From Streptomyces regalis (GTDB lineage Bacteria > Actinomycetota > Actinomycetes > Streptomycetales > Streptomycetaceae), in assembly GCF_001509475.1 (NCBI RefSeq), contig NZ_LLZG01000002.1, positions 85,918 to 149,917 of the forward strand: DNA of 64,000 nucleotides, in the 5' to 3' direction. The notes below the pieces were generated by a model, which searched no databases, was not told where the DNA came from, and saw only the letters and a program-made list of their open reading frames with translations. Shown piece by piece: positions 25,608 to 35,005 of the stretch. A program made the translations under genes and the position numbers. How positions within the stretch are numbered: position 1 is the first letter of the stretch; every line of letters begins with the position of its first letter.

Positions 25608-28272
25608 GACCGCACTGGCACCGGGAGTGGTGGAGCCGCCAACCACGTTCGCCTCTCCGCTGACCCTCATCCTTGACGAGGAGCGGACGGGCGGCCGGAG
25701 CCTGGAAGAAGCACTCTTCCTCAGCTTCACCGCCGATCTCGGCTTCTTCGAGGAGGTCGCCCTCGGCGTCACCCAGGCCACCGGCGCACGCGTCACCGTG
25801 GCGGGAGATGTCTCCATGGCCCGGAACGATCCCCGCTCCGTCCGGCGAGCCGGCCGCAGCTACCTCTCCGGTCTGGCATACGCCCACGGTGCCGCGTTCC
25901 ACCCCAAGCTGATGGTCCTCGCCGGACCGGAGCACGCCACCATCGCCCTCGGCTCCGGCAACACCACGCTGGCTGGCTGGCAGGCCAACGCCGAACTGTG
26001 GACGGTTCTGCAAGTGGACGGCGAGCAGAGTCCCACCGCGGTTCCGGAGCTGTCGGCATGGCTGCGCGACCTCCCGGAAAAGGTGAGGTTCTCCGCCGGC
26101 GTGCCACAAGCGCTTGGGCGGGTCGCGGCGCTGCTGGACCGGCTACACCGCGACAGGACACCCACGGCTCCACAGATCCGCGTCGTCAGCAGCCTGCGTT
26201 CGCCGATCATCGATCAGCTGCCGGAGGGGCCCGTCGATGAACTGGCCGTGTTCGCGCCCTTCTACGACCGGCGCTCGATGGCACTGCGGCGGCTGCTCGA
26301 ACGCTTCCGTCCGAGCCGGTTCACCCTCGCCTACCAGCCCGGACTCAGCGATCTCGACGGTCCGTCGGTCGCGGCCCTGGTGAAGGAGTACGACGGACGC
26401 GTCATCAGCGACAACGACCAGCGGTACCGCCACGGGAAACTTGTCGAGTGGGTCGCCGAGGGGCAGCGGTGGGCCCTGACCGGCAGCCCGAACCTTTCCG
26501 CCGCGGCCCTCCTGCTTTCCCAGGGCGACGGCGGCAACTGCGAACTCGGCATCATCACCCCCATCCCCACCACCCTCCTTCCGGACGGCACCGACGAGCC
26601 CGCCGCCGGGCTGCACACGGCTCCGCCCCTTCCCCGCCCCATCGCTGGCAGTGGGCCGCTGCTGCTCGGTGCCCTACGCGTATCGGACGGCCTGGAGATC
26701 AGCATGGCCCGGCCCCTCTCCGACACCGCTCGCCTGGAGTTGTCTCAGGCGGCAGCACCGCCGGAGGCATGGGAGCGCATCGCCGACATCCCGCCCGGCC
26801 AGGCCACGCTGACGGTGACGGCTCCGGCGGATGCGGGCAGCCGTGCGCGCCTGGTCGTAGTCGACAACGACGGCGTACCAAGCTTCGGCAACATCGTGTT
26901 CGTCGTCGACCCTGACCGTGCCCTGCGCCGAATGACCCCGGCCCAGTCCCAGGCCCCCACGACACGGCCACCCGACCTGTTCGCGGATCCCCGGCTCGCC
27001 GAACGATTCCTGGGCGACCTGGAAACCCTCCGTACGGGACTGACCCCCACCCCAGCGGGCGTATCCGCGAGCAGCAGCCGTGGCGGTGCGGTCGCTACGG
27101 CCCCGCTGGACGGCGACGAGGACGGCTGGGAGCGCTATCTGGACGAATGCGCCGGGCGTGTCGGACACCCGCTCACGCGCTTCGCGCTGGGGCTCCCCCT
27201 GCCCACCGACACCAGCACGCCCTTTCAGGACCTGCTGCCTGTCTCCTGGGACGAGCGGTTCACCGACGACATCGAAGCCGCCCTCGACGATGACGACGCC
27301 GAGGCCGTGGCAGCAGATCACGACCCCGAGGCAGCCGGTGACGAAGCGAGCAGCACCGCCACCCTGCCCGACCTCCGGCAGGCCGACCAGGAAGTCCGCC
27401 GTAGATACCGGCGCTGGGTGGAGCGCCTCGTCGCCCTCGCTCCCCACCTGGGCCCTCCCGAGCGCATGCTCGTAGTCCGGCTGACCCTATGGACCGTCGC
27501 GGCAGGCGCCTGGCCTCCGGCACACACCGACTGGCTGCCGCTGCTCTCCCGGGCCGTCCGCGCACTGAACCGAAACGATCTCCCCGAGCGGATCGAGCCC
27601 CAGGTCGGCAGCCTCGCCGCAGTCGCACTCGCCGTGCTCCGAAGCCACGCCCCACGCTACGAGATCACCCCCGAGACACTCGCCTTCAACGAAGCCTCCC
27701 AGGCAGTCGGCCACCTGCTGCCCGCAGTGGATTCCGCGTACGTCACGGAGTACACGACGCTGCTCGACACAGCCTTCGGCCCGGCCGTCGACCAGGCCGC
27801 CGTGCTCGATGTCGCGTCGGACGTCGTCCAGGACGATCCCCTCGCTGACGCCGTATGGTCCCTCGCCGAGAAGGGGCGCGACGTACACCGCCACGGACGA
27901 CTCCTTCTTCATGTCACCGGCCGCTTCAGCAACCCCGCGCTGGTGGCACTCGAAGCAGTCGGCGCCGCCGAAGATGCGCCCCTGGTCGGAGCCTGGGCCA
28001 GCTCGGGCTCCGACTCCGGCGAGGGAGCCTGGGCGCTGGTCGTCTGGCGTCGGCCCGACCTCATCGTGGTCGATGCCCGCCGGCCGATTCCCCTCTGGCG
28101 ACATTACCGGCTCACCGGACTGGTAGGCCCCAGAGCCCTCGCTGCACAGCGGGGCTTCGAATCCGCCGCCTCCGTACCCCACGGCCCCCGCAACCAGCCC
28201 TTCGAACTGGCCCACCAAGTCCTGTCGGACCTCGGCCTGGTGGGACCCCGCCCACCACAATGTGAGCCATAG
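25600..28272 (+). CDS. Phospholipase-D-superfamily protein with two HKD half-sites (putative nuclease)
   Basis: An 890-residue protein from TTG 25600, chosen because GGGAGGG lies 6 nt upstream and the codon overlaps the previous stop; GTG 25585 is an alternative. Two PLD half-sites are complete: His101-x-Lys103 (FHPKLMVL) with GSGN at 118-121 and NAEL, and His278-x-Lys280 (YRHGKLVEW) with GSPN at 295-298 and NCEL. The Asp of lipid-type HKD motifs is missing in both, as in nuclease members such as BfiI. The first 300-350 residues are thus a pseudo-dimeric catalytic unit. A beta-rich middle (400-470), a Pro/Ala linker and an acidic, helical C-terminal half follow. The likely job is nucleic-acid cleavage in defence (inference). 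Confidence 0.75.
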   Translation: MTETALAPGVVEPPTTFASPLTLILDEERTGGRSLEEALFLSFTADLGFFEEVALGVTQATGARVTVAGDVSMARNDPRSVRRAGRSYLSGLAYAHGAAFHPKLMVLAGPEHATIALGSGNTTLAGWQANAELWTVLQVDGEQSPTAVPELSAWLRDLPEKVRFSAGVPQALGRVAALLDRLHRDRTPTAPQIRVVSSLRSPIIDQLPEGPVDELAVFAPFYDRRSMALRRLLERFRPSRFTLAYQPGLSDLDGPSVAALVKEYDGRVISDNDQRYRHGKLVEWVAEGQRWALTGSPNLSAAALLLSQGDGGNCELGIITPIPTTLLPDGTDEPAAGLHTAPPLPRPIAGSGPLLLGALRVSDGLEISMARPLSDTARLELSQAAAPPEAWERIADIPPGQATLTVTAPADAGSRARLVVVDNDGVPSFGNIVFVVDPDRALRRMTPAQSQAPTTRPPDLFADPRLAERFLGDLETLRTGLTPTPAGVSASSSRGGAVATAPLDGDEDGWERYLDECAGRVGHPLTRFALGLPLPTDTSTPFQDLLPVSWDERFTDDIEAALDDDDAEAVAADHDPEAAGDEASSTATLPDLRQADQEVRRRYRRWVERLVALAPHLGPPERMLVVRLTLWTVAAGAWPPAHTDWLPLLSRAVRALNRNDLPERIEPQVGSLAAVALAVLRSHAPRYEITPETLAFNEASQAVGHLLPAVDSAYVTEYTTLLDTAFGPAVDQAAVLDVASDVVQDDPLADAVWSLAEKGRDVHRHGRLLLHVTGRFSNPALVALEAVGAAEDAPLVGAWASSGSDSGEGAWALVVWRRPDLIVVDARRPIPLWRHYRLTGLVGPRALAAQRGFESAASVPHGPRNQPFELAHQVLSDLGLVGPRPPQCEP

Positions 28273-28423
28273 CCTGGGGAAGTCTCTACATGTCCATCGT
28301 GGAAGATCCGCGTCACGTACAACCGATCACCGCGCACTCACGATCAGTCGAGGTCAAGGTGCGAGCGGCATCGACAGCAATGTGCATGTCGATGCCGCGG
28401 CTCAACAGCGACACCGCCCGCGT

Positions 28424-31400
28424 TCAGATCCCGGCGTGCAGGTGGGACGCCCAGAGGTAGGGGGACTTGGGATAGCGATCACGGACCTTGCGCACGGTGT
28501 GGTGCAGAGCACGGGCCGCTGAATCCGTGTCGAGGCCACCATGCTGGTCGGTGATCCCGCCGAGCTCAGCATAAAAATCAGCTGCCATATGCGAGGCCAC
28601 CTCGTCATTTATCTCCCAGAGGGTACCGATGACGTGGGGAAAACCCGCGAGCTGAAAGGCAGATGCGAGATGGATGGCCTCGTCGATCAGCTCTACGGAT
28701 TCCATGAACGCTGTTCGGCACGCTGACAGGTAGGCCAGTTGGGCCGAGTCCATCCTCATTTCTGCAAGGCTCGCCACCGTGAGCGGATCACGTTCGTGGT
28801 CGTGCAGAAGCAGCAGGCTCTGGGACGGGTCGTCGGGATCGTGGGCACCGTGGCACGCGAAGTGAACGATCCCGCAATCGGAGAGAGTCTTCAGGACCCG
28901 AGCTTTGGTCGGTCGTGTCTCCGACTCGGTGGCGGTCATGCCATCGGCCTCTGCATCCGGCTCGATGAGGAGCGTCGGCTCGGGCAGCAGGCCGCACAGC
29001 AGTGTGGCCTCTTCCGAGACGTGGTCCAGGCGGCCTTGGACGCCCGGAGTTGTGGGCATGGCCACGATCAATGACCCGCTCACAGTCGGCCCGGAGGTGT
29101 GATGACGGCGTGCGTGGTGCAGTGCGCGGATAGTGGTGGTGTACGAGGAGATGACACGGTCCATGACGGTCGGCGGTTCCCTGTCCCTCAAACCCGCCCG
29201 GGGCGGCTCGGAGTGATGGCCGGCAGCGTGCAGGGGTAGCAGCGAAAGGAGCCCTCCGGGCGCCCACCAGACGCGGGGCCACGGCTGTCCGGAAGAGGGC
29301 TCACCAGTGAAACCGAGGCGAAGCAAGACCGGTTCAGCCGCCGCGTCCCACAACCACTCCAAGACAGCGTGAAGCGTCGCTTGCGCCTCCTTTCGAGTGA
29401 GGGGCGACGCGCGCGGATCCCCAACGGTTTCCAGGGCCCTGTGGAAGGTCTGTATCTGGTCGATCACGAGGTCGTACGTGAGGTCGGGCAGGTTCAGGGA
29501 CTCGATTCCATGGGACGTCAACAGCAGTGCGTCGCTGCGGTAGTGGCTGACGTTGAAAGTCACCACTGGGCCGGAGGTGGCTTGTGCCAGGAGCTCACTG
29601 ACGGCGGGGGGACGAGCAAAGCTGGCGAATCCGTCCTGCGCTCGGATGTTGTCCACCGTGGCCTGAAGTTGGTCGGCGCGGGTGCGTCGTTGCTCCTCGG
29701 CATCGACCGCACGTACGGCGGCACTGGCTTGCCCCTCGGGCTCCGTGGGGGAGGCCAATTCCATCGGCCGGTCGAGCTCGTGCCGAAGTACCTCGAAGCG
29801 ATGGGCCAGGTCGGGATGGCATTCGCGAAGCTCTGCGAGGTCGCTCCGCATGTCCAGCGCCTGGCTGTGCAGGACGCCGCGGCCCACCTCGATCAACTGC
29901 AGCGCCCGCACTGCCCGCTCGACGGGTGTGCCTTCGTGAGAAGCGAGAGCCAGTGCCGCGGCGTCTCCGGCCAGCCCGGACCACTTGCCCATGGCGTGCT
30001 GTTGGTCACCGCGGCTCAGCCGACGGTCTGCCACTTCGGGCAGCAGGCGTACGGCACCAGCCAGGAGATCGGCTGCGAGATCAGGATCCGGCCGTCCGGT
30101 CATTGAAGCCGCTGCCTGAGCGGCCCGAATCCGAATCGAGGGCCTGGCCCCGTCGGCTCGCGCGCCTTCCATGTGGGCGGCTAGGGCACGATCAAAGTCC
30201 TGTCTCAAGTGAGTCCGCTGATAACGGCGGTGTAAGGCCGTCCCGAGCTGGAACAGGTAGTCAGCGCGCTCCGGATGTTCCGCGGGCGAGATGTCGAGCG
30301 CGGCCTGGCACGCAACCACCGCGTCATCCAGATCCGCAATAAACCCGGTCTTCTCGAACCTGACGGTCAGCACACCTCCCAGCAAGGACAAGTACCTCGC
30401 GCGCTCAGGGTGGTGGGACGGGACGGTGGCGGTCGCCTCCTGTCCCGCCGCAACCGCGCCGTCCAAGTCCTCAAAGCCTCCAGAGCGCTGGAAGCGGGCG
30501 TGCAGGGCGGCGGACAGATTCGCGAGGAAACGAGGACGGTCAGGACTGCTTGCATCCACAATGCCGAGGACCTCGCGGTTTCTTCGGACCACCTCATCGA
30601 GGTCTTGAGGGTCCCCGTTCCGTTCGTAACGCTGCAACAACACTGCACCGAGATTGGACAGCATCGCCGCCAATGCGGAGTGTTCACGGGGTGCCGTATT
30701 CACAGCTGCGTGCGCGAACTCGATCGCCGCGTCCAGGTCCGACATCGCCCCGGTGTGCTTGAACCGAGTCCACAGCATCAGACCGACGTTGGACAGACGG
30801 GTCGGCCGGTCGACGTGACCGTCCGCAGTGGCCTGAGCGGAAGCGCGACTGGCACTGATTGCCTCGTCCAGGTCGGCCATATCACCAGTGCATTCGAAAC
30901 GCTGCCCGAGGGAGATGGCCAGGTTGTTGAGAACCGCGTTGCACTCGGTCTGATGCGGGGCAATTTCCCGGGAGGCAGCGCGGTTCATTTCTATTGCCGT
31001 ATCGAGGTCAGATCTGTCGCCGCCGAGGCGGTATCGCACCAGAAGAGCTTGCCCCAGGCCTGAGAGACGAAGCCCACGAGCCCGATGCCCCGGCGGGAGC
31101 ATCTCCAAAGCTTCCTGGAACGCGTTGACGGATCGGTCCAGATAGACTGTTTCCCCGGTCCGCTCGAATCGAGTCAGCGTGATGCCGCCGAGCCCAAACA
31201 GGAATATGGAGCGTCCAGGATGTTCCTCGGAGGCAGCCTCGAGTGCGGCCTGGCCGCACTCGATTGCGCTCTCCAGATCTGCCGGGACACCAGTGCTCTC
31301 ATGTCGGGCCCGCCACGCGATACCAAGATTGTGAAGAATTCCTGCCTTGTCGTCGTCCCCGGCACAGAGGTCTGACGCTTCCTGGAAGGCTTCGATCGCC

Positions 31401-32239
31401 GCGTCCAGGTCCGACAGGATGCCTCTCTCGGTGAACCTGGTCTGCAGCGCGGTGCCCAGGTTGTTGAGTCCCCCAGCCCGGTGGGCAGGGGAGCCCGCAG
31501 CAGCCTGGACTGCCAGTCGGCCGGTCTCGATCGCATCGTCCAGGTCCGCCGCCGTACCTGTATGGGTGAAGCGCTCCATCAGCACACCTGACAGGTTGAA
31601 CAGCATGACCGGCTGATTCGGGTGCCCTGTTGCTGTGCTTTCCACTGCGCCGAGGGCAGCGTCGATCGCCGCGTCCAGATCCGCTTGTTCACCACCCGCG
31701 TCGAAGTGGGATTTCAGGATGACGGAAAGATTGGACAGCGTTTCCGCGTGCTCGCTTTCGCCACGGGGGACAGCGGTCGCGATGCGCCGCAGGAGATCGG
31801 TCATTCTTGCGCGCAGCGCCGGGCTCGGCGAAGCGTCTATCCCTTGCTGAATCCTCCAGACGAAACCAAGCGCGTGCTGGGCCACGTCTGGAAGGAGTTC
31901 GTCTGGCAGATCCTCCTCATCTGCGCCGAACACGAAGCAGGGGGTGAACTTCGCGACGGCCTCCTCTCTGTCCCGCTGCCCAGCCCCTTCGGGAAGTGCC
32001 CGGTACCTGAAGGCGTGCAACCAACCGAGGACGTAATGACCTTCCAGGTCGGACTCGTCGTTTCGGAGTATTGCGGCAAGTTGGCGGGCCTCGACCAGTG
32101 CTTCCGGCTCCAGCACCACACCAAGGTCCTGTTCGCGGGCCAGCCGTTCGAGCCGTAACCCCACTACGGCAATCCGCTGCTCCAGTTCGTGTTCCCTTGC
32201 GAAGTCCTGCTCGTGCCCCTGCATGAACGGTCCTGTCAC
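28424..32239 (-). CDS. TPR-repeat protein with C-terminal CHAT caspase-like protease
   Basis: A 1271-residue protein from GTG 32239 (ATG 32224 is possible). Residues about 130-760 consist of many degenerate TPR units of roughly 45 residues with the recurring pattern F-x-x-T-G-x-x-x-D-L-D-x-A-I. Residues about 960-1271 are a CHAT domain with the predicted catalytic His near 1126 (HFACHGAHDP) and Cys near 1172 (YLSACRTAF), and the closing GFPHVIGTLWEINDEVA. CHAT proteases act in caspase-like conflict and cell-death systems after activation by a partner. Two upstream genes, a membrane protein and a 131-residue protein, form an operon with it. Confidence 0.92.
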   Translation of the reverse strand: MTGPFMQGHEQDFAREHELEQRIAVVGLRLERLAREQDLGVVLEPEALVEARQLAAILRNDESDLEGHYVLGWLHAFRYRALPEGAGQRDREEAVAKFTPCFVFGADEEDLPDELLPDVAQHALGFVWRIQQGIDASPSPALRARMTDLLRRIATAVPRGESEHAETLSNLSVILKSHFDAGGEQADLDAAIDAALGAVESTATGHPNQPVMLFNLSGVLMERFTHTGTAADLDDAIETGRLAVQAAAGSPAHRAGGLNNLGTALQTRFTERGILSDLDAAIEAFQEASDLCAGDDDKAGILHNLGIAWRARHESTGVPADLESAIECGQAALEAASEEHPGRSIFLFGLGGITLTRFERTGETVYLDRSVNAFQEALEMLPPGHRARGLRLSGLGQALLVRYRLGGDRSDLDTAIEMNRAASREIAPHQTECNAVLNNLAISLGQRFECTGDMADLDEAISASRASAQATADGHVDRPTRLSNVGLMLWTRFKHTGAMSDLDAAIEFAHAAVNTAPREHSALAAMLSNLGAVLLQRYERNGDPQDLDEVVRRNREVLGIVDASSPDRPRFLANLSAALHARFQRSGGFEDLDGAVAAGQEATATVPSHHPERARYLSLLGGVLTVRFEKTGFIADLDDAVVACQAALDISPAEHPERADYLFQLGTALHRRYQRTHLRQDFDRALAAHMEGARADGARPSIRIRAAQAAASMTGRPDPDLAADLLAGAVRLLPEVADRRLSRGDQQHAMGKWSGLAGDAAALALASHEGTPVERAVRALQLIEVGRGVLHSQALDMRSDLAELRECHPDLAHRFEVLRHELDRPMELASPTEPEGQASAAVRAVDAEEQRRTRADQLQATVDNIRAQDGFASFARPPAVSELLAQATSGPVVTFNVSHYRSDALLLTSHGIESLNLPDLTYDLVIDQIQTFHRALETVGDPRASPLTRKEAQATLHAVLEWLWDAAAEPVLLRLGFTGEPSSGQPWPRVWWAPGGLLSLLPLHAAGHHSEPPRAGLRDREPPTVMDRVISSYTTTIRALHHARRHHTSGPTVSGSLIVAMPTTPGVQGRLDHVSEEATLLCGLLPEPTLLIEPDAEADGMTATESETRPTKARVLKTLSDCGIVHFACHGAHDPDDPSQSLLLLHDHERDPLTVASLAEMRMDSAQLAYLSACRTAFMESVELIDEAIHLASAFQLAGFPHVIGTLWEINDEVASHMAADFYAELGGITDQHGGLDTDSAARALHHTVRKVRDRYPKSPYLWASHLHAGI

Positions 32240-32312
32240 TTCCCGGTCTCCGATAGGTCTGATTGCTGCACTGTCCAGGTCTGCCGAGGCGAGCCGCTGA
32301 ATTCGACGGAGC

Positions 32313-33248
32313 TCACGAAGCCGGTTCCGCCGCAGGCGCCGGGCTGCTCAACCGTCGCATGACCGCGCCACCGAGCAGAGGACCCATCGGCTGTTCCTCG
32401 ATGCGCAGCTTGTCGGCCAGGTCCGTCAGGTGAAGGCGCACGGATGCCTCCAGCAGCGTGGCGTAGGTGTCCGAGGCAGTGCGGAGGCGACGTGCCGAAA
32501 TGACCACCAGCGTGGCGGCGAGCGGCACCGCGGGCCACCACCACCAGGCCAGAGGCAGATAGAGCAGGGCCCAGCCGCCGAGGACGGCAGCTCGTGTCAA
32601 CGCAGCGCGGGCTCTGCCGATCTCGCCGCGTATCTCTTCCGGCAGCACGAGCCAGAGGTGTGGCCAGACGATGAGGAGATTGACATGTGCGTCTCGGTCC
32701 AGCCGGACCGCGATGGCGTGGATCCGGTCACCACTCCAGGTCGGCCGTTCAGGCCGCTCCACGGAGATACGTTCACACCTGTGGGCCACGCGGTGACGCT
32801 CCCGGGGCCTGGGGCGGTCGGCCGGCCGCGGAGCGCGTTCCAGAAGCCGTAGGTCTTCGTACTCTGCACGTGCCGCGTCCCAGCGACGCTGTCGGCGTGC
32901 CACGTGACGCTCGGCCAACTCGCCGAAAAGCCACGGCCATGCGCCCCAGCCGGCAGCCAGGGCCACACGCTCCACAACGGAGCCGAGGGACTGGGCGGCC
33001 AGACCAGTGGCGGCCGCACCGGCCAGGATGGCAGCGAGCAGCACGACCTGGCCGCCTGCCGTGGCCACCTGGGGAGCCCGGGCAGCGTCCGAGATCGCGT
33101 AAGTAAGCCGCCCCACGTCCAGCGCGGCGCTCTGCCCGAGGGTGTGTCCGGCTGCGGCGACCGCCAAGTAGAGCGCGCCTGGGAGTACGAGGAGAGTCAG
33201 CCACCGCTCGGCCAGCTTCTTGCTGAGTTCACTGAGCAGCCCTCCCAC
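32313..33248 (-). CDS. Membrane protein in the CHAT operon
   Basis: A 311-residue protein from GTG 33248, overlapping the TAG of the previous gene (TAGTG) with GGGAGAGG upstream. Hydrophobic segments lie near residues 15-35 (WLTLLVLPGALYLAVAAAGH), 60-85 (VVLLAAILAGAAATGLAAQS) and 215-255 (AVLGGWALLYLPLAWWWWPA and VPLAATLVVIS). Between them is a soluble Arg-rich part of about 110 residues containing a strand-rich core (IHAIAVRLDRDAHVNLLIVW). No enzyme family is recognised. In the operon it may anchor or sense at the membrane for the CHAT protease (inference). Confidence 0.7.
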   Translation of the reverse strand: MGGLLSELSKKLAERWLTLLVLPGALYLAVAAAGHTLGQSAALDVGRLTYAISDAARAPQVATAGGQVVLLAAILAGAAATGLAAQSLGSVVERVALAAGWGAWPWLFGELAERHVARRQRRWDAARAEYEDLRLLERAPRPADRPRPRERHRVAHRCERISVERPERPTWSGDRIHAIAVRLDRDAHVNLLIVWPHLWLVLPEEIRGEIGRARAALTRAAVLGGWALLYLPLAWWWWPAVPLAATLVVISARRLRTASDTYATLLEASVRLHLTDLADKLRIEEQPMGPLLGGAVMRRLSSPAPAAEPAS

Positions 33249-33643
33249 TACGGGAGCCTCTCCCGGATCAGCGCCGTCTCGCCGGGGGCGAACTGGCAGC
33301 GTGGCACGTCGTCGTCCACTTCCTGACCGGATCGACCGATACACAGCTGCAAGGGGCACCGGTACACGACGTCCAGATCAGCAACACCGGCCAGCATCAC
33401 GCTGCGGCCTGTTCCCCCATGCACCCCGGACGGGTCGCCTGCGCGTCGAACCGCTGTGTGCAAGGCGTCCAGAAGGGCAGTGAGCGAGACGTCGTCCGCG
33501 GGCGGCCTGCTGACTGCGGCTTCGACAGCACGCAAGGCGGCGTCGTCCTCGTCGAGCAGCGCGGCGAGTTCGTCCCGATGCCCACACACGTACGACAGCG
33601 CCTTGGCGATCCTCAGGCCGCTTACTTCCACCTGACTCGTCAT
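33248..33643 (-). CDS. Small protein heading the CHAT operon
   Basis: A 131-residue protein from ATG 33643. The frame extends to 33688 but the shorter start gives a clean N-terminus, MTSQVEVSGLRIAKALSYVC. The first half is helical and acidic (RDELAALLDEDDAALRAVEA); the second half is strand-rich with two Cys (VVYRCPLQLCIG). No family was identified with certainty; small partners of caspase-like/TPR systems of this size are known in actinomycetes (CATRA-type proteins), which is only a suggestion. It is divergent from the STAND pseudogene and is cotranscribed with the membrane and CHAT genes. Confidence 0.65.
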   Translation of the reverse strand: MTSQVEVSGLRIAKALSYVCGHRDELAALLDEDDAALRAVEAAVSRPPADDVSLTALLDALHTAVRRAGDPSGVHGGTGRSVMLAGVADLDVVYRCPLQLCIGRSGQEVDDDVPRCQFAPGETALIRERLP

Positions 33644-33761
33644 GCAGAACTCCGCCCCCTGCGCCTTGTTGATCCACCAGGCCGCCATTCTTGCTCCAAA
33701 TGTGCAGGTGCACGCGCGGGTTCGGCCAACTCCCTCGGGCTACCATCGGGATCGGGGGAGC

Positions 33762-35005
33762 ATGGATCCGCAGTTGGTGCAGCTGGCACAGACCGCCGGC
33801 GCCACGGTGGTGGCGCTGATGGCCACTGAGGCGTGGAGCGCCACACGCGAGGGCGTCGTCACCGTGTAGCGGCGGGTCTTGCCGGAGCGGGCCGGGGACG
33901 CCGAGGCGGCTCTCGACGAGACCCGCGCCGATGTCGTCCGGGCCCGCGAAGAAGGGGACGCGGAGACAGAGGAGGCGCTTACCGCGGAGTGGTACGGGCG
34001 GCTGCGGTGTCTCCTGGCCGCCGACCCTTCGATCGCGCAGGAGCTGGAGCGTGCCCTGAACGAGGCGCGCGGCCGGCTTCCGGCCGGGGAGCATTCGTTT
34101 GTCGGGTCGGTACGTCTGACCGCGCACGCCACCGGTAATGGGCGGGTCTACCAGGCCGGACGTGACCAGCACATCACCGAGTACCACACCCACTACCACA
34201 CCGATCTGCGCAGTGTGGTGGAGGAGGGGCGTCCCGGCCCTGACTCGGTGCGAGTGCCGTTGGCGGCGCGCCCGTTGTCCGCCATCCGGGACCGCGTTGC
34301 GGTGCGCCGGGCGCTGGCGGTGTCCGTGAGCGATGGCGTGAGATCGTCGGGCGTTCATGTGGTGCACAGGATGCCTGGCTGTGGGAAGACCGCCATCGCC
34401 CAGGTCCTTTTCGACGAGGCCGTACGTGACCACGGACTCGTGGGCTTGTGGGTCACCGCGTCCCACACCACCAGCTTCCGCGAGGGCATGCTCGCCGTCG
34501 CCCTCGACCGTGGCGCCTCGCAGGACGAGGTGGACGCTGCTCGTGCGCTGCGGCGTCCACCCGCCGACCTGGTCTGGCACTACCTGGATCGCTCGGCCGA
34601 GCGCTGGCTTCTCGTCCTGGACACAACGCCGACGATCCCTCCGTCCTGGACCACGGCTGGCTGCGGCCGAGTCTGGGCGGCACTGTCGTGATCACCACCC
34701 GGCACGGGCAGGCGCATCAGTGGCATGACGCGACCCGGCACCGCCTGGACACGCTCGACATCGCCGACGCGGTCGATGTGCTCCGCGATCTGGCTCCGGA
34801 CCACCAGGACCGGGCGGTGCTGGAGGAACTCGCCCGTCGGCTGGGCTGTCACCCGCTCGCCCTCGTCCTTGCAGGGTCCTATCTCGGTCACCAACTCCTG
34901 GAGCCGGTCACTGTGGACGACTATCGCGGACCGAACGTGATCATTTTCCGAGCACACGCCTGGGAATCGCTCATCGCCGCCATCCAGGAGGGGGCGCTCA
35001 CCTAG
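33762..35005 (+). pseudogene. Decayed STAND/NB-ARC NTPase gene
   Basis: The coding sequence can be followed from ATG 33762 (MDPQLVQLAQTAGATVVALM), typical of actinobacterial NB-ARC proteins, but it carries three lesions. A TAG at 33867-33869 sits where relatives have a Trp codon (VTV-stop-RRVLPERAGD). At 34621-34624 the dinucleotide AC is doubled; removing one copy restores WLLVLD-NADDPSVLDHGW. Finally the protein ends about 20 residues after the GxP-type motif LGCHPLALVLAGSYL, so all downstream repeats are missing. Still visible are the linker YQAGRDQHITEYHTHYH, Walker A MPGCGKTAI and Walker B WLLVLD. A sequencing error could explain one lesion but hardly all. Confidence 0.85.

Noticed and set aside
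24084..28272. A DISARM or BREX locus
   Set aside because: A PLD protein and a methylase-like protein are near each other, but drmA/drmB-type helicase and DUF1998 genes, and pglZ/brxC genes, are absent. The only helicase is HsdR.
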